Assembly: GCA_039545275.1 (NCBI GenBank)
Contig: BCHS01000008.1
Span: 744,001-808,000, forward strand
From: Pseudomicrostroma phylloplanum
Taxonomy: Eukaryota; Basidiomycota; Exobasidiomycetes; Microstromatales
DNA length: 64,000 nt
Direction: 5' to 3'
In this document: positions 10,221 through 20,839 of the stretch, piece by piece
Layout: every line of letters starts with the position of its first letter
Position numbering within the stretch: position 1 is the stretch's first letter
The notes under the pieces: generated by a model
What the model was told of the DNA's origin: nothing
Seen by the model: the letters and a program-made list of their open reading frames with translations, nothing else
The model's database searches: none
Made by a program: the position numbers and the translations under genes

Positions 10221-10244
10221 GGCTTTGGCTTTGGCTTTGGCTTT
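10221..10244 (+). repeat. (GGCTTT)4 tandem repeat
   Basis: Four exact units of GGCTTT in the convergent intergenic region. Confidence 0.85.
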
Positions 10245-10396
10245 GGAGATTTTGTCTCTCCCGGCGTGTCTGGATGGTATTAGAGTGAAGTATGCAGAGC
10301 AAGGTATGCAGAGCGACAAAGCGACGAAGCCAGCGAGGCAGGCAGGACGGACGTATACAAGACGGTCTCCGTCTCGGACTCGTTGTCGGACTGGAC

Positions 10397-10420
10397 GTGG
10401 GCGTGGGCGTGGGCGTGGGC
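10397..10420 (+). repeat. (GTGGGC)4 tandem repeat
   Basis: Four exact units of GTGGGC in the intergenic region just past the kinase stop codon. Confidence 0.85.
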
Positions 10421-10483
10421 GTGATTGGTTCCTGCATTTCCCCTTCCCCCTCCTCTCTCCTCTCTCTGGCTCTGGCTCTAGCT

Positions 10484-13400
10484 CTAGCTCGTCTGTGTCT
10501 CCCCGCCTGACTTCAGCGACGCACCGCTCGCAGGCGCGCTCGAAGGCGCAGTCGCAGGCGTCCCCCCTTCAGCAGCAGGCGCAGGCGCAGCAGCAGCAGG
10601 CGGAGGGATCCCCTCATCCACATCCACCCAGTCATACAGCACTAGTGCGTCTGCCAGCTTACGATCCCAGCCCCGGTCGACGGTGGGGGTGCCTGAGGTG
10701 CCTGAGGTGCTTGGTGTGCTGATAGTGCTAGTGCTAGTGCTAGTGCTAGTGCTGGCGTTTGCAGTCGGATGCATATCGACCCCCCCGGTACCAGTACTAG
10801 CGACAATCTCCTCCACAAGCGCCCGAACCGTGCGCAGACCGAGGAGCACGCCTTCGTCTGGGCCCGAAGCCGAATCCGTACTGGTATCCGTATTGATGGT
10901 CCTCCCATCGCTGTGGCCGTCTCCTCCTTCAAGTCCAGGTGGAGCCGCACCACGAGGAGGCACAAAGCGGGAGTGAGCAAAATCGATGAGGTGTAAGCTG
11001 AGCGGGGGCGGGGGCGGGCTTGTCTTTCCCTCTCCCTCCTTCGCGCCCGCCGCGTCCCGCAGCAACTCCCTCAACCTCTCCTCCTCCCCCTCCCAAACAA
11101 GCAGCAAGCTCCCCCCACGCATCCTCATATCCAGCTGCGCGAAGGCTGCTGTCAGCTCGCGGAGTGGTGGGAGGAGGTGCTCTGATAGGAGAGTGTGCAG
11201 GAGGGGGGTTGGGAGATGTGGGGTGGAGGAGGAGGAGGAGGAGGGGTGGGGATGGGTGGAGGGGACGGTGACGGGTGGGTGGTTCCCCTCTTCTTGTCGA
11301 GCTCGGGCAGAGCCAGAGCCAGGGGAAGAGGTAATGGCAGTGGCTTCGGGTGTCTCGAGCAGTCCACACTCCTTCATGATCTGCTCAAAAGCCTCGACTT
11401 GATCGTCTGCACCTCCTCCTGCTGCTCCCCCTCTGGCGCTTCGAGCTTCATTCCCAGCTCCAGCTCCTGCTTGGGCTCCGTCGCTCTTGACGTGCAGCTG
11501 ACCGAAAAAGGCTCGCATGCCCAAGGGGAGCTGGTGAGGCTTAATCGACTTCCCAAAGACTTTGGGGACGATGTGGTACTCTTGTTTAGCAGGGTCCCAC
11601 GTCTATGTCCGACGCAACAGAGGAGCAAATGATCAGTAACCATCCCCAAGCCAATGTCCGTCCGACCGAACGTCCGTCCCTCCGTCCGAGTCTACTCACC
11701 CGCCACCCCGTGAGCCGAACACCCGTAGGTCCACTCGTCGTCTCCCTGCTGACCTTTTCCATCCTCAGCCGCTTCTCCTCACTCGAATCTTCGTCCCAGA
11801 GCTGTGTACCGAGCTTGATGTCCATGACGTTTGGACGTCGATAGCCCGCCAGAAGGTCTTCGCACACGACTGAGACCTCCTTTGATTTGGAGTCCTGGTC
11901 CTCCGAGAGGGAGAAGGAGCCGTAGTACTTAGGTGTGAATCTCTGAGCGAACTCCTTCCGGCGGACGGCAGCTTCCTGACTCTCGTTTGCGAGGGGCTCG
12001 GACGAGTTGAGCTCTTCGTAGAATTGCGCCTCGGACTTGATACTCTTCTTGGCCACGAGGGCTTCTCCATTGGGGCCCTCGAATGTTCCTACGGCTCCTG
12101 CGTGACCTGCGACTTGCCCTGCCGAAGGTGACAGGACTTGCTGCTTGAGCCACTCTGGTGTGATCGCTTGCGTCTCACCAGTACGAGGCGCTGGGGACTG
12201 CTGCGGAGGCGAGGGACCTACCCATTCGGGCCCAAGCCACAGGGATGAGTCTTTGGGCTTCGAGAGGATGATCAGCGGCCGTTGCCCTCCGCTCTTGTCT
12301 GCAGGTGCATCGGGTCCCGGCACAGTCTGTGCCAGTCTCTCCGGCGCACCGAAGCCTGCTTCGACATGACCGAGCCCTGCTACCACCAGTACGATATTGC
12401 GATGCTCGACTTCTCCGTCTTCTGCTGGAGCTGAAGAGCTCTGGTCTCTCGTGCTACCGCTCGTCGTCCTTGCCAGCAGATGTCCTTCCTCGACGAGACT
12501 GCTAGCGGCGTGTGCGAGGTAGGAGTCCTTGAGCGCCTGTGCTGGCGAGAAGCCTTTGCTTTCCGCTTGAGGTCCCTGGAGCTCTTGAGTTGGGTATAAG
12601 CGCAGAGCACTGATGGCTCCAAGTGGCACGCTGGGACAGGGAGTCGAGGGAAAACGAGGAGGCCCGTCTGGCCTCATCAATGAAGACAAGAATGTCCGAT
12701 GGGAAGAGGACAGCTGCTGCACTCGATCCCAAGAAATGAAGGGAGGGAGGGATAGCCGACCGGGGCCAGGCAGAAAGGGCAGAGGACTGGGCTGAGGCGG
12801 GCCACTCGTGCCTGCTGACGCTTTCTCGTCTGTCGTCACCTCTTCTCCAATGCGAGCAGCCACTGGAGGCTTCCGCGTGGGGTCAGCCTGAGCGTCACTC
12901 TTTCGCTGCTGCTCCAGACCCTTGACCTTTTCCACACCCTCTTTTACCATCTCCCTCGCCCAAGTCCTCGGTGGGAATCCTCCCCAAATGGTAGCTCCCT
13001 TTTCCCTGGCAAGGATGAGCAGAGGTGCGTACATCTCGATCTTGAACCCCTCGTTGGACCTCTCCCTGTATGCCGAGCAGAGCTCTGATATGGATAACGT
13101 GCCTGCATGGAAGCGATCTAGCAGTGGCTGGTCTGCATAGGAAAAGTGCTCCATTAGGAGGTGGAGATGATGGACTGTCTTCTTGCCCGCGTGTGGTGCC
13201 TGGAGGGACTGCTTGTCCAGCTCATCTCTTTGATCTGCCAGAGCTGCCAAGAGCTGAATCTGAGCGCGAATTACATGTGGCTGGTGGTGTTGCTCCCCGA
13301 AGAAGACCAAGGAAGGGCGCGAGGAGAGGAGGTGGGCAAAGGAAGAGGTGAAGCTCTCCTTTGGAGCCGAGGAGAGGTGGTCTTGCCACGATGTGGGCTG

Positions 13401-13676
13401 AGGAGCACTGCTAGAAGAGGCGACGGGTGCTGCTTCTGGCTGATCATGTTGGTATGGTATCGAGTCTGGTGGGAAGCACGTCTGTCGAAATTTGGGTATC
13501 CATGCAGTGTCTGTGAGGATGAGAGGCGGCTTGAGCTTGCCGAGAAGTTGAGAGATGACGGGCGTGGAGGAGGACGAGGCAGGGCGTGGTGCCATGACTG
13601 CGTGTGTGGTGGGTCCTCCCTCTGCTACTGCTGCGGTTGGGCCTGACTGCTGACCCTTGTCTGCACTACCTGTCAT
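10484..13676 (-). CDS. ChaN/Tiki-superfamily domain fused to inositol polyphosphate multikinase
   Basis: Exons 13676-11700 and 11602-10484 encode 1031 residues. The N-terminal half matches the ChaN (DUF399, haem-binding uptake, Tiki) family: LVFFGEQHHQPHVIRAQIQL at about 124-141, MEHFSYADQPLLDRFHAG at 175-192, then YAPLLILAREKGATIWGGFP. The C-terminal half is an Arg82/IPMK-type kinase: QVAGHAG (521), the inositol-binding PNVMDIKLG (615-623), SGPTGVRLTGWR running across the intron, RMRGGSLL (about 818), the metal-binding IDFAHSRF (865-872) and GPDEGVLLGL (906-915). Known IPMKs phosphorylate InsP3 to InsP5 in the nucleus and, in yeast, support Mcm1/ArgR transcription. No methionine occurs in the roughly 100 residues between the two domains, and the first exon reads through both, so one polypeptide is the simplest reading. 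Kinase loops are expanded by Ser/Thr/Pro-rich inserts. Starts head to head with PRE6. Confidence 0.82.
10723..10752 (+). repeat. (TAGTGC)5 coding repeat in the kinase C-terminal region
   Basis: Five exact hexamers. On the minus strand they encode alternating Ser-Thr in a TSTSTST tract after the last conserved kinase motif. Unit length is a multiple of three, so copy-number change would keep frame. Confidence 0.85.
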
Positions 13677-15140
<1,464 letters not shown>

Positions 15141-15358
15141 ACTCTGGGAGGGAGGGGTGGGAAGGTCCTCTTGTCACTCACTCCATACTACCAATACGAG
15201 AGAACATTAGAAACGATCGCAAGGGAAGGCACAGGCAGTCTGTGCGTTGGAGTGAAGGGTATTGCTGCAGGAACAAGGTGATGCTACATACTGACGTGCC
15301 GCCACTAGGCACGCTCCCGAGATGCTTCTTGCCCCCCTCGTCCCCTAAGTGACGTCCC

Positions 15359-17756
15359 TCAGTGGCTGGTTTGCTTCTGCTTGTTCATCGCCACAATGAG
15401 CTGCTTATACGCCGTCACGCTCCCCGAAAACTTCTCTACCTTTCCTCCATCCACGACCCACAGTTCACTCGCCACATTCTCCACGAATCTAGTGTCGTGG
15501 GAAATGGTGATGACTCCACCATTCCAGGCTTTGATGGCTGCCATTAGGGCGTCTAGGCCTTCGATGTCCAAGTGGTTGGTGGGCTCGTCGAGGAGGAGGA
15601 CGTGTGGACGCATCATGCTGATCTGAGCAAAAGCCACGCGACTCTTCTGTCCACCAGAGAGCGTGGCGATCTTCTGCAACCCCGTGAGACCAGTAATACC
15701 AAAGGCGCCGAGGTGGGCACGATACTCCTGCTCTGTACGACCGGGGAAACGGGCCATGAGGAATCCTACGGGCGAGGCGTTCAGATCGAGCATGTCCAAG
15801 TGGTGTTGGGTGAAGAGTCCCACGCGGAGCTTGCCGTTGCGCTTCTGCTCGCCCTTGAGGGGTTTCAAGTCTCCAAAGAGGAGCTTCAACATCGTCGATT
15901 TACCCGCTCCGTTCGAACCTACGACGGCGATACGAGAGTCCATGGTCACGCCGATGTTGACATCGCGTAGCAGGAGCTTCTCGGGAGTGTACCCAAAGTC
16001 GACTTCGTCGAGCAGCAGTAGCGGTGGAGCCAGCTTCTCCGTTTCCGGCAAGCGGAAAGTCACACTGTCCTCCTTCTCCGGAGGCTCCACAACGGGGAGC
16101 TTTTCCAACTCCTTGATCTTGCTCTGAGCCTGGGCGGCACGGTTGGCATTCACCCTCCAACGGTCGATGAAGGCCTGGAGATGGTCCCGCTTCAGGACGT
16201 AGGCTTCATACTCTCGCTGCTGGTTCTTGCGACGCTCGATGCGCGTCTCGTAGAATTGAGCAAAGTTGCCCTTGTAGTAGTCCAGACGCTCCGAGTGCTG
16301 GTGGATAATGTCCGTAGCCACGGCATTCAGGAAGGCTCGATCGTGGGAGACGACCAACAAGCTGGAAGTCCAGTTGTTCACGAGGTAGTCCTCCAGCCAG
16401 GCAATGGCGTTCAGGTCCAAGTTGTTCGAGGGCTCATCGAGGAGGAGAAGGTCGGGCTTGCAGAACAGGGCTCGGGCGAGTGCAAGACGCATTCGCCAAC
16501 CACCGGAGAAGCTCTTCGTCGGTCTCATCTGATCAGCAGCGACAATTCCCAGACCATCCAGCAGAGCAGCAGCTCTCGATGGCCCTGTGTCGGCTTCCAT
16601 CTCGATCAATTGCGCTTGCAGGTCGCCCAACCTTGCCGACAACTCGTCCTTCTGGATTTCCATCTGTCGAGTGTGGATGTCTCCCGCCGATCCCTTCGAC
16701 AGATCATTGTTGGCCTCTGTTGTAGACGCCTGAGACTCTGCCTTGGCGGCCTGAGCAGCGTCTGCAAGCTTCTTCTCGAGCGTCTCGAGCTTAGCATTCA
16801 CTTCCCTCTCCTCCTTCATCAGCCTCTCCCTCCACACGTCGGCCTTCAACACAGCCTCCAGTGCTGGCGTATCGTCACCGACCATTTCTTGCTCGACGTA
16901 GAGCATAGAGATGTGTTTCGGTACCGGAATGTCACGCAGAGCCAGATGGCGCAGCAGGGTGGACTTGCCCACACCATTGCGACCAATGAGACCGTACCGC
17001 CTGCCAGAGGCGATGTTGAGAGTAGCTGATGTCAGGATACGGTTTGAGCCGAAGTTGAGCTGGTAGGGCAAAGAGATGGGGAGAAAAGGTAAGCTCAAGC
17101 GTGAGAGACGCCCATACTCTCGGTCTGGAACTACTTACATCGATACCCGGCAGGTGAATGTCCTTGTTCTTTCCCTTTGAACCGACCGTCTCGAGTGTGT
17201 TGACAGTGGTGAACATCTCCTCGTAATTGGCCAGCTCCTGTGCCCTCTTTGCCTGCTCGACGACATTGGAGCTCTCGTAGAGATCTCTCTGTGCACGCTT
17301 CTGCAGCTTTGCCCTCGTCTTTGCCTCTTGTTTCTCCAGCTTCTTGACATCAATGGTGGTGGCCCTAGCTACTGATCCCGTTGCAAGGTCGATACTGCCT
17401 CCTCCGCCTCCGGTGAGCACATTGGTGCCGCGGGTGTTGAGAGCTCCGATCTTCCTCATCTCCACGACCTTCTCTAGCCTGAGCGGTCCGGACTTTCCCT
17501 CGCCACTATCCACATCCTCGTTCGTCTCTGGAAGGAGCTTTTGAATCTCATCGAGCACGGCGTGTACCCTCTTTGCAGCATCCTGGGGAGACTCGGAGGT
17601 GGACTGGAGGTAGGAGGAGAGGAGAGAGGAGACCGTCTCGAGGATGAGAGGATTGGGGTCCAAGTGAGACTCTGGGTCGTCAATGTACCCAGCCAGGTAG
17701 GACAGAATGGGAGGGTCGATGTTTGGGAGGTTCTTGGTGAGCACCTCGGTCGCCAT
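15359..17756 (-). CDS. GCN20: ABC-F protein Gcn20 (ABCF3-like)
   Basis: Exons 17756-17139 and 17059-15359 encode 772 residues without membrane segments. The roughly 200-residue N-terminal region (ending IHLPGID before the intron) is the part that in yeast Gcn20 binds Gcn1. Two ABC cassettes follow: first Walker A GRNGVGKST (232-240), signature SGGWRMRLALARAL, Walker B LLLLDEPSNNLD; second Walker A GSNGAGKST, signature LSGGQKSRVAFAQI, Walker B VLLLDEPTNHLD. Gcn20 with Gcn1 on the ribosome activates the eIF2alpha kinase Gcn2 during amino-acid starvation. Length and the N-terminal domain separate it from the shorter ABCF2/Arb1 type. It starts head to head with the eIF5 gene, 825 bases apart. Confidence 0.92.
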
Positions 17757-18581
17757 GGTGGGCAGAGGTGGTGGTAGTGATGATGAGGTGGCAAGGACCT
17801 GGGTGTCTGATGGCGGCGTACAAGGTCAGAGGCAGAGGAAGGTGTGCTCGTAAGGGTCTATTCCACAATTTTGGATATGAGCCTCGCCTCGCCTCCCGCC
17901 CCGCTGCTTCCGGTCCGGGATGCGCGGGAGCAGACGACAAGGGACTTTTGCTCGCAGCCGCGGCCCGTCGCACTTTCCTCCTTTGCTGCCTTTACCCAAT
18001 CACCACCCTCCTCCTCCTCACCACCATCGCTCAAAGTCTACAGATACAAGACTAGAAAGCACTCACACGGAGACACAGTACACTACTTCGCCGCTCTCAG
18101 CTGCCTATAAAGCCTCGAAGAGTCCAGACAGGTCTCCCCCCATTTCATCGCTCGCGCCAAACTCGCTCGAGTCATACTGCACACATAGGAGAACTCAACC
18201 ACTACCCAACTCTAGAGGAACTCATACTGCAACTTGTTCATGTCCTCGTGTCCTCAACATAACCTCTCTCGATCAATCTCGTCATCATTGTCGTCATTAT
18301 CATACACCACACTTGCCGTGAGCTACTCACGCAGACCTAAGCCCCCGTTCCACCAAAAGACTCCTTCTGGATAGAAACCTTTAAAGGCTGTGCACACTCT
18401 GCCCAACCTCATCTACTCAGTACTATCAACCATCCCGACGGAAGGCGCCCATCATTTCGTCTCACACGACCTCACATCTCCCTCCCGCCACGAGCTATCT
18501 GATAGCACGCCCACACCATCGGAGTGTGACCTGATCCCCTCAGTCGACCCAAGTGCTTCCACCCCAGTAGACCCATCCATC
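17757..18581. promoter_or_regulatory. Divergent promoter region of GCN20 and TIF5
   Basis: 825 bases holding both promoters and a long eIF5 leader. A TATA-like element CTATAAAG sits at 18105-18112 on the + strand, in position to serve eIF5 with a leader of several hundred bases. The frame upstream of the eIF5 ATG is open, but its longest start is GTG, so it is treated as leader. Confidence 0.5.
18105..18112 (+). promoter_or_regulatory. TATA-like element upstream of TIF5
   Basis: CTATAAAG within a GC-rich stretch (CTGCCTATAAAGCC). About 470 bases upstream of the eIF5 start codon, so it would imply a long leader or a leader intron. Confidence 0.4.
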
Positions 18582-19862
18582 ATGGCTGTCGTAAACATTC
18601 GACGAGACGTCGACGACAAGTACTACCGTTACCGCATGCCCCTGCTCCAGACCAAGATCGAGGGCAGAGGAAATGGCATCAAGACGGTCGTGCCCAACAT
18701 GTCCGACATCGCGCGTGCGCTGAGTCGACCCCCCACCTACCCAACCAAGTTCTTCGGCTTCGAGCTCGGCGCTCAGACGACCTTGGATGAGAAGAACGAT
18801 CGCTACATTATCAATGGAGCCCACCAGGCTGATCAGCTCCGCACCCTTCTCGATGACTTCATTGACAAGTTTGTTCTCTGTGGCGATTGCAAGAACCCAG
18901 AGACGGACCTAAAAGTGCCCAAAGATGGCAGCAAGATCATGAGAGACTGCAAGGCCTGTGGCAAGCGTAGCCCTGTCAACATGGCTCACAAGCTTACTAC
19001 CTACATCTCCAAGAACCCACCACCCAAGAAGGTCAAAGGTGCCAAAGGCGCTGGCAAGTCTGCTGGCCAGAGTGTTCAAGAAGGAGACGGAGGAGGCAGT
19101 GACGACGAATTGACGGCCAAGATCAATGCCGAGGCTGCGAACATTCCTACTGCTGAGCAGCATGCCAAGAGCTCTGCTGGCGATAATGAGGGCTGGTCAG
19201 TCGACACTTCGGAAGCTGCCGTCAAGGCTCGAGTCAAGGCTCTCGAGGGAGGTCTTCAGTCTGGTCTCTCGCTCGGCGACGACGACGACGAGGATGAAGA
19301 TGCAGACTCTCCCTACAATCAGTATGGTCTTTGGCTGCTGGAGAACCACGAGGCTTCAGCCGCCGATGTATACAAGAAGGCGCAGGAGCTGGGCATCGAG
19401 AAGAAGCACAAGGCTGTTCAGGTCCTCGTCCAGGGTCTCTTCACCGCCAATGCCGAAAAGGAAGTCACAAAGTATGCCCCCGTCCTGGCCAAGATGGTTA
19501 CCAGCGAGAAGCACCAGAAGTCCCTACTCGGAGGTGTTGAGCGTCTGGCCGGCGTTCAGGAGCCTACGCTGATCCCCACTGGCGTGCCCAAGCTGCTCAT
19601 GGCGCTGTACCAAATCGACGTCTTGGACGAAGAGGTGGTCAAGGACTGGGGTGGCAAAGTGAGCAAGAAGTACGTCGACAAGGAGACGAGCAAAAAGGTG
19701 CGCAAGAGCGCCAAGCCCTTCTTAGACTGGCTTGAGGAGGAAGATGATGAGGATGACTCCGAAGAGGAAGACTCGGAGAAAGAGGATGCTGGCAAGAAGA
19801 CCAATGGCAAGAAGGAGGCTTCGGAAGAAGAAGAGAACGAGGAGGACTACGATGACCTTTGA
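18582..19862 (+). CDS. TIF5: Translation initiation factor eIF5
   Basis: One exon of 426 codons. The N-terminal GTPase-activating domain begins MAVVNIRRDVDDKYYRYRMP and includes KTVVPNMSDIARALSRPPTY; the Arg near position 15 in this family acts as the arginine finger on eIF2-GTP. A four-cysteine zinc motif (CGDC...CKAC) lies at about residues 100-125. A linker rich in Lys/Gly/Ala follows, then the HEAT-type W2 domain (from roughly residue 250) ending in an aromatic-acidic tail (FLDWLEEEDDEDD), which binds eIF2beta and eIF3. eIF5 triggers GTP hydrolysis by eIF2 at start-codon recognition. The ATG at 18582 is fixed by the conserved N-terminus. Confidence 0.96.
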   Translation: MAVVNIRRDVDDKYYRYRMPLLQTKIEGRGNGIKTVVPNMSDIARALSRPPTYPTKFFGFELGAQTTLDEKNDRYIINGAHQADQLRTLLDDFIDKFVLCGDCKNPETDLKVPKDGSKIMRDCKACGKRSPVNMAHKLTTYISKNPPPKKVKGAKGAGKSAGQSVQEGDGGGSDDELTAKINAEAANIPTAEQHAKSSAGDNEGWSVDTSEAAVKARVKALEGGLQSGLSLGDDDDEDEDADSPYNQYGLWLLENHEASAADVYKKAQELGIEKKHKAVQVLVQGLFTANAEKEVTKYAPVLAKMVTSEKHQKSLLGGVERLAGVQEPTLIPTGVPKLLMALYQIDVLDEEVVKDWGGKVSKKYVDKETSKKVRKSAKPFLDWLEEEDDEDDSEEEDSEKEDAGKKTNGKKEASEEEENEEDYDDL

Positions 19863-20839
19863 AAAGATCTCGTACAATCAACCACCTGCTCCTCGCCTCT
19901 CCTGCGAGATTCCTGCAAGCATAGTCGAAAACAGAACCTTTGGCACTCCGTCGTGTACCTGCTCTCCGCTTATCCATCCCCTCTACTCATGACTCCCTTA
20001 TCTCGCGCACTTCATTCTTGTGTTATATGACTCATTCCCACCGCTCCTGACCAAGTAATGGAATCTTGAACTTTTAGAGATAGAAGCTGACTCAGCCACC
20101 GACTTGCCGGTCGGCGCGAGAATGTACCACTGAAGTCGTGTCCGTCTGAGAGGCAAGGCGGGGGTGGAAGTGCGGAATGGGCGGCGGGGGAGGCGCTGAG
20201 GAAAGTGAGGCTTCGGATGCGATGCGTTCGAAGAGGCGCAGGCGGGGCGGAGGTTCAACGGCGGGGCGGCAGCAAAGAGCAAAGGACGGACAGAGGACAG
20301 GCACGCCACGCACACACGCACGCACGCCGGGCACAGCGCCAGTCCTCGGACGGAGGATCGAGGGGCTTTAGTGGTAAACCGTCGTTGGACTAGACTCACG
20401 TCCACAGACACCGACGGACAGACGGGCCCTTGTGTCTGTACCAGAGCGCACTGCTCCCTCGTCCCCGCTCGCCCCTCTCCTTCTCGTAGTCCACACACAC
20501 ACAAGGATCACAAGTACTTTTATCGTCACCGTCGCCCATCAACACCAACATCATCATCATCATCATCATCATCATACCCGTCTTTGGACACTCATACCTT
20601 CTCTGAGACAAGGCATACCCGCCACGACCCAGTACTCACCCCTTTGCCTCGTCACCCTATAGCATCGCCCCTCGACTCCTCTTCCTTACTTCCATCGCCC
20701 ATCACTACATCATCACTACACCAGTCAGGGGCATACATTGTTGCCTCACTCTACTACCGCCGCCGCTCGGCAAGTAGAAGGTCGCACTATACACTCCCCT
20801 CATCGTCGCCTCGACTCCACTCCACTTGACGCGACAGCA
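19863..20839. other. Intergenic region upstream of the OPT transporter gene
   Basis: 977 bases with the eIF5 3' end on the left and a pyrimidine-rich promoter/leader on the right, including (CAT)9 at 20549-20575. Long frames on both strands are compositional. No RNA gene seen. Confidence 0.45.
20549..20575 (+). repeat. (CAT)9 microsatellite
   Basis: Nine exact CAT units in the likely leader or promoter of the OPT transporter gene. Confidence 0.9.

Larger units (their letters stand above)
9582..10483. other. Convergent intergenic region with short tandem repeats
   Basis: 902 bases between the GPI-protein gene (+) and the ChaN-IPMK gene (-). Holds both 3' regions and two tandem hexanucleotide tracts: GGCTTT x4 at 10221-10244 and GTGGGC x4 at 10397-10420. 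Overlapping frames on both strands are low-complexity products of these repeats. Confidence 0.5.

Noticed and set aside
10105..10722. 205-codon plus-strand frame across hexanucleotide repeats
   Set aside because: Product is entirely repeat-derived and overlaps the real kinase gene on the minus strand.
15362..17029. Long plus-strand frames opposite GCN20
   Set aside because: They are antisense shadows of a strongly conserved ABC-F coding sequence.
18390..18581. N-terminal extension of eIF5
   Set aside because: Its first codon is GTG. eIF5 homologues begin at the conserved ATG at 18582 (MAVVNIRRD).
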